NCBI GenBank assembly: GCA_012521185.1
Contig: JAAYMV010000004.1
Span: 1 to 49,916, forward strand
Reading direction: 5' to 3'
DNA: 49,916 nucleotides
From: Bacillota bacterium
GTDB lineage: Bacteria > Bacillota > Limnochordia > Darwinibacteriales > DTU012
The notes under the pieces are model-generated. The model had not been told where the DNA came from. It did no database searches and saw only the letters and a list, made by a program, of their open reading frames with translations. Of this stretch, positions 8,733-16,609 are shown in pieces (position 1 is the stretch's first letter; each line of letters opens with the position of its first letter). The translations under genes and the position numbers were made by a program.

Positions 8733-9210
8733 TCTAACTACTCCTTTGACTATAAAGTAAGTAATGCTTAACGCTAAATACCCTGACAGAGTATTTAGAT
8801 GGTACTGAGCACCTAATTTTGTTAGGTAAGAATATCTACTGCCTCATTTACGGCAAAATAATTTCCGTCTTCATTAGCTGTTGTTCCCTAGGCCATCCCT
8901 CCTTTGACCAGCCGCCTAAAAAATAACGTCTCAGCTCCAGAATTATTCTTTAGTGACTGGCTCGTTATACAGAAAAAATATTATATATTTTTTCCGATCC
9001 CCTAGAATACTTAAGTTTCAAGTATTCTTTTCTCATATATGCCCGTTTACCCAAGAACCGCCAGGTAAACATCATAGGCTATCTGGAAAGTGGCTCTGGA
9101 AGCCTCACAAACCAGCATCACACTATAATCTTGATCCTTAGTACGCCTTGCTAAACAGACTTGCAAAACATACTTCCGACCAAAAAGCATATATGCGGGC
9201 GGGAATTCAC
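8733..9210 (-). ncRNA. long hairpin-rich 5' leader of the beta-barrel gene, unknown class
   Basis: No gene lies in 8733-9286. Read on the minus strand, the region forms in order: a 12-bp stem (9163-9174 with 9140-9151, including G-T pairs), GTTTACC/GGTAAAC (9064-9070 with 9045-9051), a perfect 9-bp stem (9020-9028 with 9004-9012), a perfect 10-bp A/T stem (8985-8994 with 8972-8981) and a perfect 8-bp stem (8791-8798 with 8774-8781). It also contains an SD-like AAAGGAGGG with ATG-GCC-TAG directly after it (8894-8905 region). A -10-like TATAAC at 9218..9213 could start the transcript. I could not match it to the cyclic-di-GMP, T-box, cobalamin, M-box or ydaO consensus. It may be a regulatory leader or a separate small RNA. 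Confidence 0.5.
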
Positions 9211-9272
9211 TAGTTATATTCTTCGCAAAACGAATAAGTCCTGCTATATATTGACAAAAATGTCATTTTTAA

Positions 9273-9298
9273 CAAAAAATCTTCGTTTATACAAGATT
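9273..9298 (-). terminator. probable terminator of the 97-residue gene
   Basis: Minus strand AATCTT, a 9-nt loop and AAGATT followed by a T run, just beyond the stop codon. A second small repeat, TGACA/TGTCA, follows at 9251-9265. The stem is short. Confidence 0.45.
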
Positions 9299-9580
9299 CA
9301 CGATCTTTATAATTATGTTATTTTGTGAAACTTTGATAATATGATCATTAGCTATGTACTCAACTAAACCTTGACCAACTTCTAAACAAGGCACTTCATC
9401 TAATCCATAAAACAAATCATCAGCCAAAGTCTGGGCAATATTGTGCTGCTCTGCTTGATCAAATGTTTGCCATTCTAAGTCGGAAATTCCTAAAAAACTA
9501 TAAAACTCTGGAACTGCTAAAATTGCTTCTGTAAAGTCTGCAATAATATCCGCATACTCTCTAGCATGTCGTAAACCCAT
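9287..9580 (-). CDS. small acidic protein of unknown function
   Basis: A 97-residue protein with a good SD (GTGGAGGAC) ahead of the ATG. It is acidic in the first two thirds (EYADIIADFTEAILAVPEF and TLADDLFYGLDEVPCLEVGQ). It ends in a hydrophobic beta-rich tail with a repeated Ile pattern (IIKVSQNNIIIKIVNLV). There is one Cys, no signal peptide and no membrane helix. I do not recognise a family. It lies alone between the tRNA terminator and the leader of the beta-barrel gene, with no obvious functional partner. Its codon use looks like that of its neighbours, and with the SD this supports a real gene. Confidence 0.7.
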   Translation of the reverse strand: MGLRHAREYADIIADFTEAILAVPEFYSFLGISDLEWQTFDQAEQHNIAQTLADDLFYGLDEVPCLEVGQGLVEYIANDHIIKVSQNNIIIKIVNLV

Positions 9581-9653
9581 ACTATATCGTCCTCCACATG
9601 ATTATTCCATATTGATCCTAAAAATCCTTTTTTTGTAACAAAAATTTATCAAA

Positions 9654-9680
9654 TAAAAAACACCACCTTAGAAGTGGTGT
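9654..9680 (-). terminator. terminator downstream of tRNA-Ile
   Basis: Minus strand ACACCAC, a 7-nt loop and GTGGTGT followed by a T-rich run, starting 14 nt after the tRNA CCA end. Confidence 0.85.
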
Positions 9681-9693
9681 ATAAATCATCCTT

Positions 9694-9769
9694 TGGTGGA
9701 CCCCCTGGGATTTGAACCCAGGACCAACAGATTATGAGTCTGCTGCTCTAACCGCTGAGCTAGGGGTCC
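9694..9769 (-). tRNA. tRNA-Ile2, anticodon CAU
   Basis: A 76-nt cloverleaf with encoded CCA. The acceptor GGACCCC pairs with GGGGTCC. The D arm is TAGCTCAGCGGTTAGAGCA, the anticodon stem/loop is GCAGA-CTCATAA-TCTGT, and the T arm is CTGGG-TTCAAAT-CCCAG, with discriminator A. CAU can mean elongator Met or the Ile2 tRNA whose C34 is made into lysidine by TilS. The overall body, especially TTAGAGCAG, GACTCATAATC and TTGGTC, resembles Ile2 tRNAs of E. coli and B. subtilis much more than their elongator Met tRNAs. It is a single gene with its own promoter and terminator, so it does not depend on rpoD readthrough. Confidence 0.85.
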
Positions 9770-9785
9770 TTGAACTTACCTTTTA

Positions 9786-9814
9786 ATTATACTATAGGAT
9801 TTCTCAGATGTCAA
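9786..9814 (-). promoter_or_regulatory. consensus sigma-A promoter of tRNA-Ile
   Basis: Minus strand TTGACA (9814..9809), exactly 17 bp, then TATAAT (9791..9786): a perfect match to both hexamers. It lies between the rpoD stop and the tRNA and predicts a start about 10 nt before the mature 5' end. Confidence 0.92.
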
Positions 9815-9825
9815 TAATTTACCAG

Positions 9826-10932
9826 CTATTGACCTAAGAAATCCTTAAGCTTCTTACTGCGACTAGGATGACGTAGCTTTCTTAAAGCTTTTGCTTCAAT
9901 CTGTCTGATCCGCTCTCTAGTGACTCCAAAGACCTGACCGACCTCTTCTAAGGTTCTTGTTCTTCCATCATCTAACCCAAAACGTAAACGAAGAACTTTT
10001 TGTTCCCTTGGTGTTAATGATTCTAAAACCTCTGCCAGCTGCTCTCGCAACATAGTAAAACTAGCTGCTTCAGCTGGAGCTGGTGCATCTTGGTCTTCAA
10101 TAAAGTCACCTAGATGGCTATCTTCTTCTTCACCAATTGGTGTTTCTAAAGATACAGGCTCCTGAGCTATTTTCATAATTTCTCGAACCCGTTCCACAGG
10201 CAGATCCATCTCTTTAGCAATCTCCTCTGGAGTCGGTTCCCTGCCAAGTTCTTGCAATAACTGGCGAGAAACTCTAATCAATTTATTGATAGTTTCCACC
10301 ATGTGAACTGGAATACGAATAGTTCGAGCTTGATCTGCAATCGCTCGAGTAATAGCCTGCCTAATCCACCAAGTGGCATAAGTACTAAACTTATAGCCTT
10401 TGCGATAGTCAAACTTCTCTACAGCTTTAATTAAGCCTAGGTTGCCTTCCTGAATCAAATCTAAAAATAACATTCCCCGACCTACATAACGTTTAGCAAT
10501 ACTAACAACTAAACGTAAGTTAGCTTCGGCTAGCTCACGCCGAGCAGCTTCATCACCTGCTTCAATGCGCATAGCTAACTCAACTTCTTGTTCAGCAGTT
10601 AAAAGTGGCACCCTGCCAATTTCTTTCAGATACATTCGAACTGGATCATCTAGGCCCACACTTTCAGGGACTTCAAACTTAAAATCATCATGATCATCTT
10701 CAATGTCCGAATCATCTTCCACAGCACCTAGGTCATCAACCTCACCAGTATCGGGGATGATGTCGATACCTAAAGCAGAAAACTTTTCATATATGTCATC
10801 GATTTGTGCGGGTGTTAACTGGACATCTTCTAAAGCATCCATAATTTCACGGTAAGAAATCTCACCTTGCTTCTTTCCCCGCTCGATTAGCTCTTTTACA
10901 TTATTAATATTAACTAATTCATTATTATTCAC
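9826..10932 (-). CDS. rpoD: RNA polymerase primary sigma factor
   Basis: The housekeeping sigma-A factor, 368 residues, close to B. subtilis SigA. In order: an acidic region 1.1 (about 1-90, rich in D/E), region 1.2 [17 protein letters not shown], region 2 ([20 protein letters not shown], then [20 protein letters not shown] for -10 recognition), region 3 and region 4 ([20 protein letters not shown], then [20 protein letters not shown] for -35 recognition). GTG at 10932 follows GGGGGGAATGAA. It sits 15 nt after dnaG in the classic dnaG-rpoD arrangement, with dgt upstream. The consensus promoters found in this window agree with the standard specificity expected of this factor. Confidence 0.98.
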   Translation of the reverse strand: MNNNELVNINNVKELIERGKKQGEISYREIMDALEDVQLTPAQIDDIYEKFSALGIDIIPDTGEVDDLGAVEDDSDIEDDHDDFKFEVPESVGLDDPVRMYLKEIGRVPLLTAEQEVELAMRIEAGDEAARRELAEANLRLVVSIAKRYVGRGMLFLDLIQEGNLGLIKAVEKFDYRKGYKFSTYATWWIRQAITRAIADQARTIRIPVHMVETINKLIRVSRQLLQELGREPTPEEIAKEMDLPVERVREIMKIAQEPVSLETPIGEEEDSHLGDFIEDQDAPAPAEAASFTMLREQLAEVLESLTPREQKVLRLRFGLDDGRTRTLEEVGQVFGVTRERIRQIEAKALRKLRHPSRSKKLKDFLGQ

Positions 10933-10947
10933 TTCATTCCCCCCTTC

Positions 10948-12759
10948 CTAGTGGGCCTTTAAATTGCCTTTTTCTCTAATAAGAAAAATATCCCTGCGTA
11001 CCCTATAATAATGTTTAATTAGGTTTCCTAGTTTTATCAGGAAATCTGACTCACTATCATTCTCCATCATCACAAGATTTTCCTCTATTTTATTTAAAGC
11101 TCGATTCCAAATACAAATTTTAAACTGTTGCAAATACTCGTTCCAGCTTCCCGCTGGCACTGGTAAAGCAAATAATTTCTCTGCAACAGCTTCTCCATGT
11201 TTATCCCAATTTCCTTGACTTAATAAATTAAACAGATGCCGATAATCTAAATTGGTGAAACAATCAGCGTCAAGGCCATTTTCCAGCATCTCTTCAAGTA
11301 AACTAGAGTCATCGAGCAATAAACGCATTATATTAGTCTCTAAAAAATAATCTGGTTCCTCCATGTCTATTGATAAAGACGTCAGAGGAGGTAAATCTTT
11401 AATAGTATATCTATTTTGGGGCTCAATATGTAAGAACTTGCCCCTGCTGGTTGGAGTTTCCTGTGCATTGTTTGCTGAAGCTGCTTGCCTTAGCTCATAC
11501 AACAAGACATTTTCATCCATCAATAGTAACTTCGCCGCATATTTACCATACTCATACTGATCTATTGCGCTATCTAATTTTATTAGTATACTAATAATTT
11601 CTTTTGAGGCGGCAATTTTTCCTGCATGAGATTGTAAATCATATTCACTAATTGTCTTTTTTATCAAAAACTCTATATAGGGCAGAGCGTCAGCAAGCCA
11701 CTGCTCCACTTCGTTCAGAGTATGAGTTCTAGCGAATTGATCAGGATCCATTCCACTAGTAAGATTAGCTATTTTTACATTTAGGCCTGCTTTGTTTAAA
11801 ACTTCTAAACCCCGTAATGTGGCTCGAGCACCAGCAGCATCACCATCAAAAGCGATAATAACGTTTTTAGTAAATCTACTTAATAACTCAGCATGCTGTT
11901 GACTAAATGCGGTACCCAAACTAGCTACAACATTAGTAATTCCTTTTTCGCTCAAACTAATACAATCGGTATACCCTTCGACTACCACCACAGAATCTTT
12001 TTCTCTAATAGATTGTCGTGCCCAATTTATCCCATATAAAACTCGGTTCTTTTGAAAAATAGGAGTTTCCGGACTATTAAGATATTTTGGCTGTCCATCA
12101 CCAATTATTCTTCCACCAAACCCAATGAACCGTCCTCGATAATCTAAAATAGGAAATATTATTCGATTACGAAATCGATCATAATAACCATTTTTCCCTT
12201 GAGATACCAAACCTGCTTCCTCAGCAAGCTCTACAGGGATTCCATTTTCGTTTAAAAAATTAAGTAAGCCATTCCACTCTGTAGTAGCATATCCTAAATA
12301 AAAGTTTCGAGCTAATGACCCATTAATCGCCCGTTTAATCAAATAACTCCTAGCTAGCTTGCCAACTTCTGAACGTAAAGTCCGATAATAATACTGAGCC
12401 GCCAAATGATTCACTTGATATAACTTTTCATGTTTTTCTTGGTACGCCTTTCTTTCTGGCGGAATATTAGGTAATTCTATTCCGGCCTGCTTTGCCAAAA
12501 TTTGAACAGCTTCAGGAAAAGCAACTCCTTCGGTAGCCATGACAAAATTGAAAATATTGCCGCCGCGTCCGCAACCAAAACAATAGTATAACTGATTTAC
12601 TGAATTAACATTAAATGAAGGAGTTTTTTCTTGATGAAAAGGACATAATCCCACATAATTGCGGCCTGTTTGTTTCAGTTCAATTCTTTTACCTATATAA
12701 TCTACTATATCGACCGCATTGCGAATCTTCTCCAATAACTCTTCGCTAAACTGTGGCAC
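10948..12759 (-). CDS. dnaG: DNA primase
   Basis: DnaG makes RNA primers at the replication fork. The N-terminal CHC2 zinc motif is visible (CPFHQEKTPSF, then YYCFGCGRGG). The catalytic core with TOPRIM follows (VVVVEGYTDCISL, ASLGTAFS and IIAFDGDAAGARAT), then the C-terminal helicase-binding region. GTG at 12759 (603 residues, VPQFSEELLEKIRN) is preferred: the SD AGAGGGGTG (12774..12766) abuts the in-frame ATG at 12765 but is well spaced for this GTG. An upstream start at 12819 would overlap dgt and add residues with no homology cue. It is second of three genes in dgt-dnaG-rpoD. Confidence 0.96.
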   Translation of the reverse strand: MPQFSEELLEKIRNAVDIVDYIGKRIELKQTGRNYVGLCPFHQEKTPSFNVNSVNQLYYCFGCGRGGNIFNFVMATEGVAFPEAVQILAKQAGIELPNIPPERKAYQEKHEKLYQVNHLAAQYYYRTLRSEVGKLARSYLIKRAINGSLARNFYLGYATTEWNGLLNFLNENGIPVELAEEAGLVSQGKNGYYDRFRNRIIFPILDYRGRFIGFGGRIIGDGQPKYLNSPETPIFQKNRVLYGINWARQSIREKDSVVVVEGYTDCISLSEKGITNVVASLGTAFSQQHAELLSRFTKNVIIAFDGDAAGARATLRGLEVLNKAGLNVKIANLTSGMDPDQFARTHTLNEVEQWLADALPYIEFLIKKTISEYDLQSHAGKIAASKEIISILIKLDSAIDQYEYGKYAAKLLLMDENVLLYELRQAASANNAQETPTSRGKFLHIEPQNRYTIKDLPPLTSLSIDMEEPDYFLETNIMRLLLDDSSLLEEMLENGLDADCFTNLDYRHLFNLLSQGNWDKHGEAVAEKLFALPVPAGSWNEYLQQFKICIWNRALNKIEENLVMMENDSESDFLIKLGNLIKHYYRVRRDIFLIREKGNLKAH

Positions 12760-12772
12760 AGGCATCACCCCT

Positions 12773-13774
12773 CTAGTGCTGTGCCCATCCCTTGGGTAAA
12801 AATAATTTTTGAAATTCACTCACAGCAAAAACATCAGTCATACCAGCAATATAATCAACTACTTGCCGTTCAATTAACGCATTTTCATCACTAAATCCCG
12901 CTATTTCTTGCGGATTAGCAAGATAATGCTCGTATAACATTTTAATTACATTATAAACTTTGACTTCTTCTTCTTTCGCTGCTGAGCCTATATATACCTT
13001 CTCAAAGAGAAAGTTTCGCAAAGTTTCAGTAGCTTTAGCTACTGCTGGGCTCATGGCCACTTCTGGCTTTCCCTCACTGTTTATAATGATATCCTTAACC
13101 ATAGTATCTATTCTTTTGGAACGACTAATTCCTAAAATTTGAATTACCTCGTCCGGCAATTCATCTTCTCGTATAATTTCTCCACGGATAGCGTCTTCAA
13201 TATCATGATTTAAGTATGCTACCCGATCACAAATCCTAACAACTTGTCCTTCCAAGGTTTGAGGTTTGTGCTGTCCTGTATGACCAACAATACCATCACG
13301 AACTTCAGCTGTTAAATTTAAGCCAGGCTGCCGATGTTCTTGTCTTTCTAAAAAGTCTACAACTCGCAAACTTTGCTCATTATGAGCAAACTGTCCAGTT
13401 AAGCGGCTAAGGGCTGCTTCACCAGCATGCCCAAAGGGGGTATGACCTAAATCATGTGCTAAAGCAATGGCTTCTACTAAGTCTTCATTTAAACGCAATG
13501 CTCTTGCTACAGTTCGACTAATTTGTGCTACCTCCAAAGTATGGGTAAGTCTAGTGCGATAATGATCTCCTTTAGGCGAAATAAAAACTTGAGTCTTTGA
13601 TTTTAAGCGACGAAAAGCTTTACTATGAATAATTCGATCCCGATCTCGTTGAAACGCTGTCCTTACTTCACACTCAGCTTCAGGATGAATTCTGCCCTGA
13701 CTTTTACTGGATAAGGCAGCATAAGGAGAAAGATATTTTTCTTCCCATTCTTCAATTTCCAGTCGCAACCGCAT
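12773..13774 (-). CDS. dgt: dGTP triphosphohydrolase-like HD-domain protein
   Basis: Dgt-family enzymes split dNTPs into deoxynucleoside and triphosphate, tuning dNTP pools. The HD metal site is clear: RTRLTHTLEVAQISR (His), then AIALAHDLGHTPFGHAGE (HD plus the extra His) and later CDRVAYLNHDIEDAIRGE (Asp). At 333 residues it is the shorter Firmicute type, often annotated as deoxyguanosinetriphosphate triphosphohydrolase-like; the exact dNTP preference is unknown. ATG at 13774 is preferred over TTG at 13795 because AGGA lies 9 nt upstream of it. Its stop falls just before dnaG, an arrangement common in Clostridia. Confidence 0.93.
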   Translation of the reverse strand: MRLRLEIEEWEEKYLSPYAALSSKSQGRIHPEAECEVRTAFQRDRDRIIHSKAFRRLKSKTQVFISPKGDHYRTRLTHTLEVAQISRTVARALRLNEDLVEAIALAHDLGHTPFGHAGEAALSRLTGQFAHNEQSLRVVDFLERQEHRQPGLNLTAEVRDGIVGHTGQHKPQTLEGQVVRICDRVAYLNHDIEDAIRGEIIREDELPDEVIQILGISRSKRIDTMVKDIIINSEGKPEVAMSPAVAKATETLRNFLFEKVYIGSAAKEEEVKVYNVIKMLYEHYLANPQEIAGFSDENALIERQVVDYIAGMTDVFAVSEFQKLFLPKGWAQH

Positions 13775-13810
13775 CTGATCACATCCTGTAACCAAATTTA
13801 TGAATAAGAA

Positions 13811-13865
13811 GACCCATACTCTTATGTATGGGTTTCACCAAAAAGGGGAAGATTCCTTCCCCTTT
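13811..13865 (-). terminator. terminator (two tandem hairpins) after ppdK
   Basis: First hairpin on the minus strand: AAAGGGGAAG, 4-nt loop, CTTCCCCTTTTT (13865..13838). A second stem follows, ACCCATAC with GTATGGGT, ending near 13811. Together they separate ppdK from dgt. Confidence 0.85.
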
Positions 13866-13879
13866 AACAGCAATTTAAT

Positions 13880-16504
13880 CTACTGTTCACTTCGAATTTG
13901 CGCTTGTGCGGCTGCTAAGCGAGCAACTGGTACTCTAAATGGCGAACAGCTGACATAATCTAGACCAACGCGATGGAAAAAGTCAATAGAATCTGGATCT
14001 CCTCCATGCTCGCCGCAAATTCCAATTTTCAATTGCGGCTTGGTGCTTCTTCCCCGCTCAACACCGATTTTTACAAATTCACCAACTCCAAGTTGGTCCA
14101 AAGTTTGGAAAGGATCTTTTTCTAAAACTCCTTGTTCAATATATATTGGCAGGAAATTTCCTGCATCATCACGACTATAGCCAAAAGTCATTTGGGTTAA
14201 ATCGTTAGTACCAAAGGAGAAAAAGTCTGCTTCTTGCGCAATTCGATCCGCTACAATACAAGCTCGCGGAACTTCAATCATTGTACCAATCTTGTACTCA
14301 AATCTAATTCCGGTTTCCTCTTGTACTTGCTGAGCCACATTAACACAGACCTTTTTCATTAGTTCAAGTTCAGGTAAAACACCTACAAGAGGAATCATTA
14401 TTTCCGGAATCACCGTTTGACCCTCTTTAGCTAATTCTGCTGTGGCTTCAAAAATAGCTCGCGCTTGCATAGCATAAATTTCTGGATAAGTAACACCTAA
14501 ACGAACACCTCGATGACCTAACATAGGATTTAATTCCCGTAAATCGTCAACGATTGTCTCCAGTCGTTCCACACTAATGCTCATTGATTGCGCTAATTCT
14601 TGCAAATCATGGTGTGGTAAAAATTCATGTAATGGCGGGTCGAGCAATCGAACTGTAACCGGTAAACCTTTCATAGTTCTAAAGATCTCAATAAAGTCAC
14701 TGCGTTGCATGGGCAATAATTGAGCTAAAGCTGCTTCTCGACCAGCTTGATCTGGAGCCAAAATCATTTTTCGAACAATATTGATACGCTCAGCATCAAA
14801 AAACATGTGCTCAGTACGACATAAACCAATACCTTCTGCCCCAAAATCACGGGCTACCTGGCTATCGTGAGGTGTATCGGCATTAGTTCTAATTTCTAAT
14901 CTTCTAATCTCATCAGCCCATCCCATTAATGTACCGAAATCGCCAGTTAATTCAGGCTCGATCAGATCAACCTGTCCAGCAATAACTTCACCTGTTGTAC
15001 CATTTAGGGTTATCCAATCGCCTTCCTGAAATTGGTGACCATTTATCGTTAGAATCTTTTTCTCTTCATTAATATGAGCATCCGTGCAACCAGCAACACA
15101 ACACTTACCCATTCCCCGAGCTACTACAGCAGCATGAGAAGTCATTCCACCACGGGAAGTTAAAATACCAACGGCAGCATCCATACCACCAATATCTTCT
15201 GGAGAAGTTTCCGAGCGGACTAAGATAACTGGCTCTTCTCGGCTAGCCCACTCTTCAGCATCTTCAGCAAAAAACACTAGTCTGCCAACTGCTGCCCCAG
15301 GTGATGCTGGCAGTCCTCTACCAATAACATCTAATTTAGCTTGAGGATCAATTGTCTTATGCAGCAATTGATCTAATTGCTTTGGATCCACCCGCATTAC
15401 AGCAGTCTTTTTGTCAATTAAACCTTCTTTATACATATCAACAGCAATTTTCACAGCTGCTGCCGCTGTCCGTTTACCACTTCTAGTTTGCAACATATAT
15501 AATTTATCCTCTTGAATGGTAAACTCAATATCTTGCATATCTTTATAATGGCTTTCAAGCAGTTTATAAATATCTACTAACTGTTGATAGATATGAGGTT
15601 TAGTCTCAGCCAACGTACTAATAGGCTGAGGAGTACGTATACCAGCTACTACATCTTCTCCTTGAGCATCCATTAAGTATTCTCCATAAAATTCGTTTTC
15701 ACCAGTTGAAGGATTGCGAGTAAATGCTACACCAGTACCAGAATTGGGCCCCATGTTTCCAAAGACCATTGCTTGAACATTAACAGCTGTACCCCAGTCG
15801 CCAGGAATATCATTCATTTGGCGATATCGAATAGCACGTGGATTGTTCCAAGATAAAAATACAGCATTAATAGCTCCTTCTAACTGCTCCATTGGATCAT
15901 CTGGAAACATTTTTCCGGCGGAATCTACGACGATGGCTTTATACTGTTCTACTACTTGTTGCAAATCTTCTGCTGTTAAATCAGAATCTGATTCAACTCC
16001 TCTTTTCTCCCTCATACCTGTTAATACCGCTTCAAACAGCTGATGCTCAACTCCCATAACAACATCAGCATACATTTGAATAAAGCGTCGGTAGGAATCC
16101 CAGCCAAAACGGGGATTATTAGATTTGGCAATTAAACCTTGAACAGTACGATCATTTAAACCTAAATTTAATACAGTGTCCATCATACCAGGCATGGAAA
16201 CCCTAGCTCCAGAGCGCACAGACAATAACAGTGGATTGTTGGTATCACCAAATTTGGCGCCCATGGCTTCTTCGACCTTAACAAGATTTTCTTGTAACTG
16301 TTCGCGTAATCCGGCGGGCCATTGTTGGTTGTTGTTATAAAACTCATTACATACCTCTGTCGTAATTGTGAAACCTGCTGGAACTGGAATATTTAACTCA
16401 ACCATTTCCGCTAGGTTTGCACCTTTACCACCAACCAGATTTCTGTTGCCTGCTTGACCATCAGTCTGACCGTTACCAAAGAAGTAAATCCATTTGGTAC
16501 TCAT
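13880..16504 (-). CDS. ppdK: pyruvate, phosphate dikinase
   Basis: This enzyme interconverts pyruvate + ATP + Pi and phosphoenolpyruvate + AMP + PPi. In anaerobes it can run either in glycolysis or in gluconeogenesis. At 874 residues it has the standard three parts: an N-terminal ATP-grasp domain (GGKGANLAEM near 25 and LLSVRSGARVSMPGMMDTVL), the phosphohistidine domain (GGMTSHAAVVARGMGKCCVAG, with catalytic His) and the C-terminal PEP/pyruvate barrel (GTNDLTQMTFGYSRDD, then KIGICGEHGGDP with catalytic Cys). ATG at 16504 is chosen because GGGGGAAG precedes it and MSTKWIYFFGNG is the typical family start; an upstream in-frame ATG at 16585 would add 27 unrelated residues. The PpdK regulatory kinase/phosphatase often found beside it is absent here. 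Confidence 0.97.
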   Translation of the reverse strand: MSTKWIYFFGNGQTDGQAGNRNLVGGKGANLAEMVELNIPVPAGFTITTEVCNEFYNNNQQWPAGLREQLQENLVKVEEAMGAKFGDTNNPLLLSVRSGARVSMPGMMDTVLNLGLNDRTVQGLIAKSNNPRFGWDSYRRFIQMYADVVMGVEHQLFEAVLTGMREKRGVESDSDLTAEDLQQVVEQYKAIVVDSAGKMFPDDPMEQLEGAINAVFLSWNNPRAIRYRQMNDIPGDWGTAVNVQAMVFGNMGPNSGTGVAFTRNPSTGENEFYGEYLMDAQGEDVVAGIRTPQPISTLAETKPHIYQQLVDIYKLLESHYKDMQDIEFTIQEDKLYMLQTRSGKRTAAAAVKIAVDMYKEGLIDKKTAVMRVDPKQLDQLLHKTIDPQAKLDVIGRGLPASPGAAVGRLVFFAEDAEEWASREEPVILVRSETSPEDIGGMDAAVGILTSRGGMTSHAAVVARGMGKCCVAGCTDAHINEEKKILTINGHQFQEGDWITLNGTTGEVIAGQVDLIEPELTGDFGTLMGWADEIRRLEIRTNADTPHDSQVARDFGAEGIGLCRTEHMFFDAERINIVRKMILAPDQAGREAALAQLLPMQRSDFIEIFRTMKGLPVTVRLLDPPLHEFLPHHDLQELAQSMSISVERLETIVDDLRELNPMLGHRGVRLGVTYPEIYAMQARAIFEATAELAKEGQTVIPEIMIPLVGVLPELELMKKVCVNVAQQVQEETGIRFEYKIGTMIEVPRACIVADRIAQEADFFSFGTNDLTQMTFGYSRDDAGNFLPIYIEQGVLEKDPFQTLDQLGVGEFVKIGVERGRSTKPQLKIGICGEHGGDPDSIDFFHRVGLDYVSCSPFRVPVARLAAAQAQIRSEQ

Positions 16505-16609
16505 TGGTGCTTCCCCCTTCACCTTATTTTTATTATCATGCCCAAAAAGAAGATTTTCTTCCATAATTCGGTAACAATTTAACAATTCCTTCCTCTATCA
16601 AGTTATGAC

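Noticed and set aside
8953-9141. 62-codon plus-strand open frame in the leader of the beta-barrel gene
   Set aside because: No SD, no homology cue, and it lies over the paired stems of the minus-strand leader; better explained as a chance frame.
8733-9210. Known riboswitch (cyclic-di-GMP, cobalamin, M-box, ydaO) in the leader
   Set aside because: I compared the conserved core sequences from memory and none fits; kept as unknown structured leader.
9222-9234. Inverted repeat TTCGCAAAACGAA near the presumed start of the beta-barrel transcript
   Set aside because: Arms of only 4 bp; may be an operator but there is no second copy or known consensus to support it.
9694-9769. Elongator tRNA-Met
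   Set aside because: The CAU anticodon allows it, but body and acceptor sequence resemble tRNA-Ile2 much more closely.
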